Positions 36,973 to 45,411 of a DNA stretch of 64,000 nt are shown here, one piece after another. The notes beneath the pieces are model-generated. The model made no database searches. It saw nothing but the letters and a program-made list of their open reading frames with translations, and was not told the DNA's origin. Both the position numbers and the translations under genes were made by a program. Numbering within the stretch: the stretch's first letter is position 1; every line of letters starts with the position of its first letter. Source of the DNA: Phyllobacterium sp. 628 (GTDB lineage: Bacteria > Pseudomonadota > Alphaproteobacteria > Rhizobiales > Rhizobiaceae); assembly GCF_014189505.1 (NCBI RefSeq), contig NZ_CP050301.1, positions 7,501 through 71,500 on the forward strand. Reading direction: 5' to 3'.

Positions 36973-37827
36973 ATGACTGTCCCGGTTTTCCGTTTTGCTC
37001 CCAGTCCCAATGGCCACCTGCATCTCGGCCATGCCTATTCCGCCTTGCTGAATCAGCAAATGGCAGGGGAAACCGGCGGACGGCTGCTGCTGCGCATGGA
37101 GGATATCGACCGAGAACGCTGCACGCCCGAACTCGAAGCCACGATGCAGGAGGATTTGCGCTGGCTGGGTTTCAATTGGGAAACGCCGGTGCGCCGTCAG
37201 TCCGAACATTTCGAAGTTTACCGTGTGTCGCTGGATAAATTGATCCACATGGATCTGGTCTATCCGGCATTCCTCAGCCGTAACGACATCAAGCACGCAG
37301 TGCAAAAGGCCACAGCAGAGAATCGTGTTTGGCCCCATGATCCGGACGGCGCAGCACTTTATCCCTTATCCGACCGCACACTCTCCCCAAGTGAACGCGC
37401 GAAACGCATGAATGCAGGACGCGCATTTTCATGGCGTCTCAACATGGACCGGGCGATGGAACATGTCAGCCAGACGCTGTTCTGGAACGAGACCGGGAAC
37501 ACCATTCAGGCGCGGCCGCTGGACTGGGGTGACGTCATCATTGCGCGCAAGGACATGCCGACGAGCTATCATCTCTCCGTGGTTATTGATGATGCGCTGC
37601 AAGGCATTACCCATGTTGTGCGCGGCAAAGATCTCTTTCACGCCACCAGCATTCACCGGCTGTTGCAACACATTCTCGGGCTCGAACCGCCGATCTATCA
37701 TCATCATGCGCTGATCCTCGATCAGGATGGCCAGAAACTTTCCAAAAGCCGGAAGGATACCGCATTGCGCTCCTTGCGTCTGGAAGGGATGACGCCTCAA
37801 CAGATTCGCGAACGCGTTGGGCTTTAG
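36973..37827 (+). CDS. gluQ: Glutamyl-Q tRNA(Asp) synthetase
   Basis: GluQ (YadB) attaches glutamate to the queuosine base of tRNA-Asp. The 284-aa protein resembles the catalytic half of glutamyl-tRNA synthetase: a HIGH-type motif HLHLGH at 15-20 and a KMSKS-type GQKLSKS near 255, with no anticodon-binding domain, which is the hallmark of the family. The frame extends far upstream inside the alkA region; the ATG at 36973 gives the family N-terminus MTVPVFRFAPSPNG. A palindromic repeat element follows the gene. Confidence 0.93.
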   Translation: MTVPVFRFAPSPNGHLHLGHAYSALLNQQMAGETGGRLLLRMEDIDRERCTPELEATMQEDLRWLGFNWETPVRRQSEHFEVYRVSLDKLIHMDLVYPAFLSRNDIKHAVQKATAENRVWPHDPDGAALYPLSDRTLSPSERAKRMNAGRAFSWRLNMDRAMEHVSQTLFWNETGNTIQARPLDWGDVIIARKDMPTSYHLSVVIDDALQGITHVVRGKDLFHATSIHRLLQHILGLEPPIYHHHALILDQDGQKLSKSRKDTALRSLRLEGMTPQQIRERVGL

Positions 37828-37854
37828 GGTCAACCATCACAGAATATGGCTCCC

Positions 37855-37995
37855 ACCCTCCCCCAACGTGGGGAGGGTCGCTGCGCAGCGGCGGGGTGGG
37901 GGGACTCACAACCGCCACGCTCTCTTACGTTTCAGATTTGTTATTCCCCCCACCCCGGACCTGACGGTCCGACCCTCCCCACGTTGGGGGAGGGT
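37855..37995. repeat. Palindromic intergenic element, copy 1 (inverted orientation)
   Basis: The 141-bp element has 26-base outer arms (37855-37880 and 37970-37995) that are exact reverse complements, and each arm is itself nearly palindromic (CCCTCCCCC-AACG-TGGGGAGGG type). Inside lie GGGGTGGGGGG (37893-37903) and its exact complement (37946-37956), plus two different small hairpins: CGCTGCGCAGCG on the left and CGGACCTGACGGTCCG on the right. The centre of about 42 bases is unique. It is the same element as 63200-63347 but in reverse orientation. It has no ORF and so would be a non-autonomous, MITE-like or structural repeat. Confidence 0.9.
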
Positions 37996-38109
37996 AAAGT
38001 GGAGGCACCGCTGCATTCTCAGCGCCGCCCACGGAAACAACATCTGGTTGTCAGTCGGTTGTTGGTATAGACACCACAGCAACACATCCATTGATCCGGT
38101 TCACCCATC

Positions 38110-38994
38110 ATGCCCGTTCGTTATTTCCCAGCCCTGTTTGTCCTGTTGTGGGCCACCGGTTTCATCGGGGCCCGCTATGCCATGCCGTATATGGAACCGT
38201 TTTTGTTTCTGACAATAAGGTTTGTCATCGCTGGCGCCATACTGGGCACGTGGGTTGTATTGGCAGGAAATCACTGGCCAAGCCGTCTCGGCGCGATGCA
38301 CGCCATTATCGCGGGCTGCCTGATCCACGGTGTTTATCTCGGTGCGGTGTTCTGGGCCATTCATCGCGGCCTGCCTGCAGGCATGTCGGCCCTCGTTGTC
38401 GGGCTGCAACCGCTGATCACGGCACTGATTGCCGGAGCGTTCCTTAGCGAAAAAATCCAGCCGCGCCATTGGGCCGGGCTGGCCGTCGGTTTTATCGGTG
38501 TCGCCATGGTTCTCTGGCCAAAACTTTCCGTCTCTGCCGATGGCATCACGCCCGCAACAGTCAGCGCATCAATCCTCTCGGTGCTCGCCATCAGCGCCGG
38601 GACAGTCTGGCAAAAACGCTTTGTCGGCACGATTGATCTGAAGGCGGGGACAACGCTGCAATATCTCGGTGCGGCCGTCCTGACGGGCATCTGTTCGCTG
38701 CTGTTCGAGACACATGTTGTGATCTGGGCCGCACCCCTGGGCTTTGCCATGCTCTGGCTGGTGATGGTGCTGTCGATCGGGGCAGTGCTTCTCTTGATGA
38801 TCCTGATCAATCAGGGCGCGGTATCGAAGGTCGCCTCGCTGTTCTATCTCGTGCCCGGCGTTACCGCGTTGATGGCCTACGCGCTTTTCGGTGAAACATT
38901 GACGCTGTTCCAGCTCTGCGGCATGGCCGTCGCCACGCTCGGCGTTGCCCTGTCCACGGGTCAGAGACGCTTGGCAACCCTGCCCTCACGATAA
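38110..38994 (+). CDS. DMT superfamily transporter (EamA/RhaT-like)
   Basis: The 294-aa inner-membrane protein has about ten predicted helices in two EamA repeats. It starts MPVRYFPALFVLLWATGFIG, a common start for this family. Substrate unknown; members export metabolites, amino acids or drugs. It follows the palindromic repeat element and probably has its own promoter. Its last 34 bases overlap the end of the convergent BrkB-type gene. Confidence 0.87.
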   Translation: MPVRYFPALFVLLWATGFIGARYAMPYMEPFLFLTIRFVIAGAILGTWVVLAGNHWPSRLGAMHAIIAGCLIHGVYLGAVFWAIHRGLPAGMSALVVGLQPLITALIAGAFLSEKIQPRHWAGLAVGFIGVAMVLWPKLSVSADGITPATVSASILSVLAISAGTVWQKRFVGTIDLKAGTTLQYLGAAVLTGICSLLFETHVVIWAAPLGFAMLWLVMVLSIGAVLLLMILINQGAVSKVASLFYLVPGVTALMAYALFGETLTLFQLCGMAVATLGVALSTGQRRLATLPSR

Positions 38995-39815
38995 TGGATG
39001 ATGGCTGCGTTGACCTCGGCACCGATAATGAAAATCGCGGCGATAATATAGAGGAAGACGATGGCGACCATGATGGAAGCAAGACCCGCATAGGTCGTGA
39101 CATAGGACGCAAAAGTTTCAAGGTAACTCGCAAAGATCGTCGCGCCGATGGTCCATGCGAGCAGCGTCAGAAAAATGCCTGGCAGGATGTCGACAAGTCT
39201 GCGCCGCCCGGCAGGCAGCCAAAGATGCACGACCAGCAGCCCGACGATCAGCACGGCTGAGGCGATGCAATAGCGCCAGAAACCGATAGTACCCGACAGA
39301 AGATCAAGTTCGGGTATCCACCGTGTCGCGATGCGCAATGCCAGCGGCGCAAGCACCAACAGAAAGCTGATCGCCATGATGCCGATCGTAGCCACGATTA
39401 CATAGCCCAGGCTCTGCAAACGGCAGTAGATGATCGAGCGTGTATCAACCACCCGGTATGCCCGGTTCAGCGCGATACGCAGCGCCTCGATACCATTGGA
39501 GGCAAAATAGGCAGCGGCGATCACGCTGATGGTCAGCAATCCACCGCGCTGGACATTCAGAACATTGCGCACTTCCTGCGCAATGGGCCGGGCAATCACT
39601 TCCGGCCACGTGTCAAACACGACATGCACCGCCGTATCGGTAAAAGCACTGGCACCAAGAAAGCTGGCAAGGGACGTGGCAAAAATCAGGAACGGAAACA
39701 ACGCCAAAATGCCGGAAAGGGCGATGTGGCTGGCAAAAGCCCAGCCGTCATCCGTGCTGAAATGCCTCAATGTATCGAAGGCCACCCGCCGGAGAAAAGC
39801 ATATACTCTACGCAT
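38961..39815 (-). CDS. YihY/BrkB family membrane protein
   Basis: The 284-aa protein has about six predicted membrane helices and the YihY/virulence-factor-BrkB pattern (HIALSGILALFPFLIFATSL near 30-49, GGLLTISVIAAAYFASNGI near 95, and a final IFIIGAEVNAAI helix). The original rbn/RNase BN naming of this family was withdrawn; function is unknown. The frame runs far upstream to 40313, opposite the SDR gene, but that extension has no family similarity. I use the ATG at 39815 (MRRVYAFLRRVAF); the ribosome-binding site is weak. It overlaps the EamA gene end by 34 bases and is divergent from the SDR gene. Confidence 0.86.
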   Translation of the reverse strand: MRRVYAFLRRVAFDTLRHFSTDDGWAFASHIALSGILALFPFLIFATSLASFLGASAFTDTAVHVVFDTWPEVIARPIAQEVRNVLNVQRGGLLTISVIAAAYFASNGIEALRIALNRAYRVVDTRSIIYCRLQSLGYVIVATIGIMAISFLLVLAPLALRIATRWIPELDLLSGTIGFWRYCIASAVLIVGLLVVHLWLPAGRRRLVDILPGIFLTLLAWTIGATIFASYLETFASYVTTYAGLASIMVAIVFLYIIAAIFIIGAEVNAAIIHYREGRVAKRL

Positions 39816-39917
39816 CAAAAATGGTTTGCCCCTTTGGCTCGTGACATTGCAAGGCATAGGCGAATATGTGAAGTCTTTTTTTGATTTTACAGGTCGGTTT
39901 GAACCAATCGGAAAAGA

Positions 39918-40751
39918 ATGACCAGTTCCAGAACGATTTTGATCACAGGATGTTCCAGCGGTATCGGGGCCTATTGCGCCCGCGCACTGAAAGCCGATGG
40001 GTGGACTGTCTTTGCAACCGCGCGGCAGGAGCAGGATATCGAAGCTCTTAAAGCAGACGGTCTTTCCGCCTATTATCTTGATTACCGCGAACCTCAATCC
40101 ATCAAGAAACTTGCCGAGGATGTGCTGGCGCAAACCGGCGGAACACTCGATGCGCTGTATAATAACGGGGCCTATGCGCTGCCGGGCGCCGTCGAAGATT
40201 TGCCGATAGAAGGTCTGCGTGAACAGTTCGATGCCAATTTCTTTGGCTGGCATGAACTGACCCAACAGATTGTTCCTGTCATGCGACGTCAGGGACATGG
40301 GCGCATCGTCCATTGCTCGTCGATTCTCGGTCTCGTGCCGATGAAATGGCGCGGCGCCTATGTGTCCTCGAAATTCGCGCTGGAAGGCCTGATGCTGGTT
40401 CAGCGCATGGAACTCGAGGGGTCAGGCATTCATATCTCCCTGATCGAGCCGGGACCAATTGAATCGCGTTTCACCTATAATGCGCTGAAGCAAATCGAAA
40501 AATACATTGACGTCGAGAGTTCCGTGCATCGCGAAGCTTACCGCAAACAGATCGCGCGGCTATCGCAAGGCGGCACAAAATCCCTCGCCAAACTGGGTCC
40601 GGATGCCGTTTATGCTGTGCTCAGGCACGCATTGGAAAATTCACGCCCGAAACCCCACTATCTGGTCACACGGCCTGCGAAATTTGCTGTTTTTGCCCGC
40701 AGATTTCTGTCGTCGCGTGCGCTATACCGCATGCTTGCCGGCCAGTCCTGA
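39918..40751 (+). CDS. Short-chain dehydrogenase/reductase
   Basis: This 277-aa classical SDR has the nucleotide-binding motif TGCSSGIGAY (10-19), the NNGAYALPG structural segment in place of NNAG (about 82-90), and catalytic Ser135, Tyr148 and Lys152 (YVSSK). It would oxidise or reduce an alcohol/ketone using NAD(P)H in the cytoplasm; the Thr-Ala-Arg at 34-36 after the second strand suggests NADPH preference. Substrate unknown. It is followed 30 bases later by a small membrane protein gene and the cobalamin adenosyltransferase gene on the same strand. Confidence 0.9.
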   Translation: MTSSRTILITGCSSGIGAYCARALKADGWTVFATARQEQDIEALKADGLSAYYLDYREPQSIKKLAEDVLAQTGGTLDALYNNGAYALPGAVEDLPIEGLREQFDANFFGWHELTQQIVPVMRRQGHGRIVHCSSILGLVPMKWRGAYVSSKFALEGLMLVQRMELEGSGIHISLIEPGPIESRFTYNALKQIEKYIDVESSVHREAYRKQIARLSQGGTKSLAKLGPDAVYAVLRHALENSRPKPHYLVTRPAKFAVFARRFLSSRALYRMLAGQS

Positions 40752-40781
40752 GAAGAAGACTGGCCTGAAAAGGAAAGAACC

Positions 40782-40979
40782 ATGGATATCATCTTCAAGT
40801 TTCTGGCGCTGGTCGCCATCGCTGCGGTCACCATTGTGCTGCTGATCGGCCTGCGCAATATGATGAAGGGCGGCGATGCCAACTTTTCCAACAAGATGAT
40901 GCAACTGCGCATTTTCCTGCAATTGGTCGCGATTATTCTGATTGTCGGTGCGATCTATTTCCACCGCGCTGCCAGCTGA
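40782..40979 (+). CDS. Small twin-transmembrane protein (HIG1-type)
   Basis: The 65-aa protein has two predicted membrane helices (about 7-25 and 44-60) joined by a short polar loop GLRNMMKGGDANFSNKMMQL. This is the alphaproteobacterial twin-transmembrane/HIG1 pattern, related to mitochondrial respiratory-supercomplex factors. Which complex it would assist is not known here. The gene ends 7 bases before the ATR start, so the two are cotranscribed. Confidence 0.82.
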   Translation: MDIIFKFLALVAIAAVTIVLLIGLRNMMKGGDANFSNKMMQLRIFLQLVAIILIVGAIYFHRAAS

Positions 40980-40986
40980 AACCGTC

Positions 40987-41568
40987 ATGGTCAAGCTCAA
41001 CAAGATTTACACCAGGACAGGCGATGATGGCACAACCGGCCTTGGCAGCGGCGACCGCCGTCTGAAGCACGACCTTCGCGTCGAGGCCTATGGCACTGTG
41101 GATGAAGCCAATTCCTGCATCGGTCTTGCGCGACTCTACACAGAGAAAGAATTCCCTGACATCGACGCCATGCTGGTGCGTATCCAGAACGATCTGTTTG
41201 ATCTTGGCGCGGATCTGGCAACGCCTGACACTTGCAAGAAACTTGATTACGAACCCCTGCGCATCATTGACAGCCAGGTTCTGCGCGTCGAGGCCGATAT
41301 CGATCTGTTGAATGAAAAGCTGGCACCTTTGCGTTCCTTTGTCCTGCCGGGCGGATCGCCTGCATCTGCCGCACTGCATCTGGCCCGCACTGTCGCTCGG
41401 CGTGCCGAACGGCATATGGTGGAGCTGGTGCAGAAGCCGGATGAGATCGTCACGCCAGCAGCACTGAAATACATCAACCGGGTTTCGGATTTTCTCTTCG
41501 TTGCAGCCCGCGCCGTCAATGACAATGGCGCAAAGGACGTGTTATGGGTGCCCGGTAAGAACCGCTGA
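40987..41568 (+). CDS. Cob(I)yrinic acid a,c-diamide adenosyltransferase (PduO-type)
   Basis: The 193-aa enzyme transfers the adenosyl group from ATP to cob(I)alamin to make coenzyme B12. It has the ATP-binding P-loop-like TRTGDDGTTGLGSGDR motif near residues 9-24, the VEAYGTVDEANSCIGLAR segment, and FVLPGGSPASAALHLARTVARRAER near 115-140, all typical of PduO/MMAB ATRs. The frame begins at 40942, but the ATG at 40987 gives the family start MVKLNKIYTRTG. It lies between the small membrane protein and the rhomboid gene in a run that continues with etfBA and 3-hydroxybutyryl-CoA dehydrogenase. Confidence 0.94.
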   Translation: MVKLNKIYTRTGDDGTTGLGSGDRRLKHDLRVEAYGTVDEANSCIGLARLYTEKEFPDIDAMLVRIQNDLFDLGADLATPDTCKKLDYEPLRIIDSQVLRVEADIDLLNEKLAPLRSFVLPGGSPASAALHLARTVARRAERHMVELVQKPDEIVTPAALKYINRVSDFLFVAARAVNDNGAKDVLWVPGKNR

Positions 41569-41586
41569 ACGGGGGAACGGCGCCGA

Positions 41587-42348
41587 ATGTTCATACCACT
41601 CTACGACGCCAACAGCCTCAAATACATCAAACGCCAATATGTGACCCTGTCCCTCATCGGCTTGAACGTTCTTATCTTTGCTTTGACGAGTCTGGCCGGA
41701 GCGGATTCCAAAACGGCATCTATCGGTTTTGGTTATATTCCGTCCGTGGCACACCATATGACGGTTCTCCCTGACCAATATGATTTCGTCCCTACATACT
41801 TCACCTACATAACTTACGCCTTCCTCCATGCCGACCTCTGGCATATCGGGGGCAACATGATTTTCCTGTGGGTCTTTGGCGACAATGTCGAAGATGCGAT
41901 GGGCCATATCAAATTTCTCATTTTCTACCTGCTTTGTGCCGCCGCCAGTGCTTTCATGCACGGTGCGCTTGATCCTCAATCCGAGGGACCGCTGATCGGA
42001 GCATCAGGAGCGATCGCAGGCGTGGTTGCCGCCTATCTCCTGCTGCATCCGCGTGTTCGGGTGTGGGTGCTCGCCTTTGGCCGTATTCCCTTGCGCATCC
42101 CTGCGCTTTACCCTCTCGCCTTATGGGTTGGGCTTCAGTTTGTGATGCTTGTCACCCATGGCGAGGACCGCATATCATGGTCCGGCCATGTCGGCGGCAT
42201 CATCGCTGGCGCGCTGTTGCTGGTTCCTTTCAAACGCCGCAGCGTTCCGCTGTTTGATCGCGCAATTGTTTCGCCGCGCGCTGTCATTGTCGAGAAGGAG
42301 CCGCCGCAAACACCACCGGAAATGCCTTCGACGCGTTGGGGCCGTTAA
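41587..42348 (+). CDS. Rhomboid family intramembrane serine protease
   Basis: The 253-aa protein has six to seven predicted membrane helices and the rhomboid catalytic dyad: Ser140 in LIGASGAIAG and His201 in SGHVGGIIAG, with the HADLWHIGGNMIFLWVFG segment (about 81-98) on the lumenal side. It cleaves membrane-spanning substrates within the bilayer; none is identified. The C-terminal tail is Pro-rich and cytoplasmic. It starts 18 bases after the ATR stop. Confidence 0.93.
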   Translation: MFIPLYDANSLKYIKRQYVTLSLIGLNVLIFALTSLAGADSKTASIGFGYIPSVAHHMTVLPDQYDFVPTYFTYITYAFLHADLWHIGGNMIFLWVFGDNVEDAMGHIKFLIFYLLCAAASAFMHGALDPQSEGPLIGASGAIAGVVAAYLLLHPRVRVWVLAFGRIPLRIPALYPLALWVGLQFVMLVTHGEDRISWSGHVGGIIAGALLLVPFKRRSVPLFDRAIVSPRAVIVEKEPPQTPPEMPSTRWGR

Positions 42349-42545
42349 ACCTGCAACTTTCAATCGTTTAAGATCGGACAAAGCGTAAACTGCATGATTG
42401 ACCTTTACGTTAGTCATATTTACGGTCCCGCACGATCCTGACACGCCCCAGTGTCGTTTTTTTCACCTCAATGTCGGCATCCGGCAAGCGGGTGCCATTG
42501 CCCGGCAGTTAAACCTGCTTGCAGTTCTTATGAGAGGGAGTCCCC

Positions 42546-43295
42546 ATGAAAGTCCTCGTACCGGTAAAGCGGGTAGTCGATTACAATGTGAAGATCAGAG
42601 TTAAGGGCGATGGTTCAGGCGTTGAACTTGCCAATGTGAAAATGTCGATGAACCCGTTCGACGAAATCGCGATCGAGGAAGCCCTGCGCCTGAAAGAGGC
42701 CGGCAAGGTCGAGGAAGTCGTCGTTGTATCCATCGGACCTGCACAGGCTCAGGAAACCATCCGCACTGCTCTTGCCATGGGCGCCGATCGCGGCATTCTG
42801 GTCAAGGTCGACGATCTTGTCGAGCCATTGGCTGTTGCCAAGATTTTGAAAGGCATTGTCGACGCTGAACAGCCACAGCTGGTCATTCTCGGCAAGCAGG
42901 CCATCGATGATGATGCCAACCAGACCGGCCAGATGCTTGCGGCATTGCTCGGCTGGAGCCAGGGCACATTCGCATCGAAAGTCGAACTTGGCGGCGATAG
43001 CGCAAAGGTAACGCGCGAAGTTGACGGTGGTCTGCAGACCATCGAAATCAAACTCCCCGCCATTGTCACGACGGACCTGCGCCTCAACCAGCCGCGCTAT
43101 GCTTCCTTGCCTAATATCATGAAGGCCAAGAAGAAGCCGCTGGATGAAAAGACAGCAGCCGATTACGGCGTTGACACCAAGCCGCGCCTCAAGGTTCTCA
43201 AGACCGACGAGCCAAGCGGCCGCAAGGCAGGCGTCAAGGTCAAGGACGTGGCCGAACTCATCAGCAAGCTGAAGAACGAAGCCGGCGTTCTCTAA
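42546..43295 (+). CDS. etfB: Electron transfer flavoprotein subunit beta
   Basis: EtfB (249 aa) pairs with EtfA to carry electrons from acyl-CoA and other dehydrogenases to ETF:quinone oxidoreductase. It starts [20 protein letters not shown] and contains the conserved [17 protein letters not shown] segment near 118-134 and the [28 protein letters not shown] signature region near 165-195. AMP-binding residues are in the family positions. etfA follows 20 bases later. The gene is preceded by a good GAGAGGGAG sequence and by a spacer of about 197 bases with no other feature. Confidence 0.96.
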   Translation: MKVLVPVKRVVDYNVKIRVKGDGSGVELANVKMSMNPFDEIAIEEALRLKEAGKVEEVVVVSIGPAQAQETIRTALAMGADRGILVKVDDLVEPLAVAKILKGIVDAEQPQLVILGKQAIDDDANQTGQMLAALLGWSQGTFASKVELGGDSAKVTREVDGGLQTIEIKLPAIVTTDLRLNQPRYASLPNIMKAKKKPLDEKTAADYGVDTKPRLKVLKTDEPSGRKAGVKVKDVAELISKLKNEAGVL

Positions 43296-43315
43296 GATCA
43301 GGAAAGGAATTCACC

Positions 43316-44245
43316 ATGGCTATTCTTCTTTTTGCCGAACATGACAACGAGACCCTTTCCGACCAGACCGCCAAGGCCCTGACGGCAGCACTTGCCATCG
43401 GTTCCGATGTGCATGTTCTGGTGGCTGGCAAGGGCGCCAAGGGCGTTGCCGATCAGGCTGCCAAGCTTGCTGGCGTCAAGAAAGTTCTGCTCGCCGACAG
43501 CGACGATCTGGCCAACCGCCTTGCGGAAGCCACGGCTGCGCTGATCGTTTCGATCGCAGGCAATTATGACACGATCATTGCTGCCGCAACCACCAACGGC
43601 AAGAACATCCTGCCGCGCGTTGCTGCCCTGCTCGACGTCATGCAGGTCTCGGACATCATCGAGGTCATTGCGCCCGATACATTCAAGCGTCCGATTTATG
43701 CAGGCAACGCCCTGCAGACCGTTCAGGCGACCGATGCCAAGCGTGTCATCACTGTCCGTACCGCGACCTTTGCAGCGGCTGGCGAAGGCGGTTCGGCTTC
43801 TGTCGAAAACGTTTCGGCAGCAGCCAATCCGGGTCTGTCGACGTTCATCGAAGCCAAGCTTTCCGGCGGTGACCGTCCTGAGCTGACATCGGCGAAGATC
43901 ATCATCTCCGGCGGCCGTGCGCTCGGTTCCAATGAAAAGTTCAAGGAAGTCATCCTTCCGGTTGCCGACAAGCTCGGCGCGGCCGTTGGCGCCTCACGCG
44001 CTGCCGTCGATGCCGGATATGCCCCGAACGACTGGCAGGTTGGCCAGACGGGCAAGGTAGTGGCACCTGATCTTTACATCGCAGTCGGCATCTCCGGCGC
44101 GATCCAGCATCTGGCCGGCATGAAAGACTCCAAGGTCATTGTTGCGATCAACAAGGACGAAGAAGCACCGATCTTTCAGGTCGCCGATTATGGCCTCGTG
44201 GGCGATCTCTTCGTCATCCTGCCGGAGCTCGAAAAAGCGCTCTGA
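43316..44245 (+). CDS. etfA: Electron transfer flavoprotein subunit alpha, FAD-binding
   Basis: EtfA (309 aa) binds the catalytic FAD of the ETF heterodimer. The C-terminal FAD-binding domain is complete: [13 protein letters not shown] near 199, [31 protein letters not shown] and [20 protein letters not shown]. It forms an operon with etfB. A long perfect stem-loop follows the stop. Confidence 0.96.
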   Translation: MAILLFAEHDNETLSDQTAKALTAALAIGSDVHVLVAGKGAKGVADQAAKLAGVKKVLLADSDDLANRLAEATAALIVSIAGNYDTIIAAATTNGKNILPRVAALLDVMQVSDIIEVIAPDTFKRPIYAGNALQTVQATDAKRVITVRTATFAAAGEGGSASVENVSAAANPGLSTFIEAKLSGGDRPELTSAKIIISGGRALGSNEKFKEVILPVADKLGAAVGASRAAVDAGYAPNDWQVGQTGKVVAPDLYIAVGISGAIQHLAGMKDSKVIVAINKDEEAPIFQVADYGLVGDLFVILPELEKAL

Positions 44246-44274
44246 AATTAATCGAAAGATTGAAATGAATCTGT

Positions 44275-44307
44275 ATGGCCGGGGTAGACGAATGCTACCC
44301 CGGCCAT
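44275..44307 (+). terminator. Strong stem-loop after etfA
   Basis: A perfect 13-bp stem (44275-44287 with 44295-44307) and a 7-base loop lie 30 bases after the etfA stop. The downstream T tract is weak (TTAGTTT), so it may attenuate rather than fully terminate, leaving some readthrough into the dehydrogenase gene. Confidence 0.8.
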
Positions 44308-44344
44308 TTAGTTTGTATGATATATAAAACAAACGGATGGAAAC

Positions 44345-45226
44345 ATGGCTGGCTCGATCAAAACGGTAGGCATTATTGGCGCGGGACAAATGGGCGGAGG
44401 TATTGCTCACGTCTGTGCACTGGCCGGTTATGATGTTTTGATCCACGACCAGTCGGCCGACCAGTTGGAAAAGGCTATTGCTACCGTCAACGGCAACATG
44501 GCCCGTCAGGTATCGCACGGCAAACTTGAAGAAGCCGAACGCGTCAAGGGAATGGCAAAAATTCGCCCTGCCCTGCGCATGGAAGACCTTTCAGGCGTTG
44601 ATCTGGCTATTGAAGCTGCTACGGAAGACGAGACCGTTAAGCGCAAGATTTTTGCCCAGCTTTGTCCCAATCTCAATCCCGAAGCCATTCTGGCCACCAA
44701 CACCTCATCCATTTCGATCACGCGGCTTGCCGCGACCACAGATCGGCCTGAGCGTTTTATCGGTATCCACTTCATGAATCCCGTTCCGGTCATGAAGCTG
44801 GTTGAACTCATTCGCGGCATCGCCACGGAAAACGTTACGTTCGAATCCGCCCGCGCTTTTGTGACCAGCCTTGATAAGACACTAACGGTCTCGGAAGATT
44901 TCCCGGCCTTCATCGTCAACCGTATTCTGCTGCCGATGATCAACGAAGCCATCTATGTGCTGTATGAAGGCGTCGGCTCGGTTGAAGCCATCGATACCGC
45001 CATGAAGCTCGGCGCCAACCATCCAATGGGACCGCTGCAGCTTGCCGATTTCATCGGCCTCGATACATGCCTGTCGATCATGCAGGTGCTGCATGACGGT
45101 CTGGCGGATTCGAAATATCGTCCCTGCCCGCTCCTGGTGAAATATGTTGAAGCCGGCTGGCTTGGACGCAAGGCCGGACGCGGTTTCTACGATTATCGCG
45201 GCGAAAACCCCGTTCCAACCCGCTAA
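44345..45226 (+). CDS. 3-hydroxybutyryl-CoA dehydrogenase
   Basis: The 293-aa enzyme interconverts 3-hydroxybutyryl-CoA and acetoacetyl-CoA with NAD(P). It has the Rossmann motif GAGQMGGGIAHV (12-23), the ATNTSSISIT segment near 117 and GIHFMNPVPVMKLVELI near 139-155, followed by the C-terminal dimerisation domain (LPMINEAIYVLYEGV, GANHPMGPLQLADFIGLD). It is the single-domain PaaH/HbdA type. Position next to etfBA suits a shared role in short-chain acyl-CoA or polyhydroxybutyrate turnover; the etfA stem-loop may separate the transcripts. Confidence 0.94.
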   Translation: MAGSIKTVGIIGAGQMGGGIAHVCALAGYDVLIHDQSADQLEKAIATVNGNMARQVSHGKLEEAERVKGMAKIRPALRMEDLSGVDLAIEAATEDETVKRKIFAQLCPNLNPEAILATNTSSISITRLAATTDRPERFIGIHFMNPVPVMKLVELIRGIATENVTFESARAFVTSLDKTLTVSEDFPAFIVNRILLPMINEAIYVLYEGVGSVEAIDTAMKLGANHPMGPLQLADFIGLDTCLSIMQVLHDGLADSKYRPCPLLVKYVEAGWLGRKAGRGFYDYRGENPVPTR

Positions 45227-45292
45227 GACCAAAGGCATTGACGCGCCGCAGCCGATTCAGATTATTTATTTCAATCAAACCCTTGCATTGAT

Positions 45293-45332
45293 CCCGGTGC
45301 CTCCCCAATTCAAGCAGAATTGCAGCACCGGG
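45293..45332. other. Two-tier stem-loop in the hbd-terC spacer
   Basis: An outer perfect 8-bp stem (45293-45300 with 45325-45332) encloses an inner 6-bp stem (45306-45311 with 45317-45322). There is no T run, so it is not a usual terminator. It lies about 80-120 bases before terC and might be a leader structure. Confidence 0.5.
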
Positions 45333-45411
45333 CCCCTCTGGCGAAAGTTACCGGCTCTTTCGTGATGTCGGAGCTGTAATCTGGAACCGATGCCGGCGGA
45401 TCATTTTTCAC

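Noticed and set aside
37855..37995. CRISPR array
   Set aside because: The repeat is palindromic with two arms and does not recur at regular spacing; no cas genes are present in the window.
39816..40313. N-terminal extension of the BrkB-type protein
   Set aside because: The extra 166 residues overlap the SDR gene on the other strand and do not resemble the family N-terminus.
45227..45411. yybP-ykoY (manganese) riboswitch before terC
   Set aside because: The conserved GGGGAGUAGC-like box and its partner are not present in the correct strand; only a generic stem-loop is seen.
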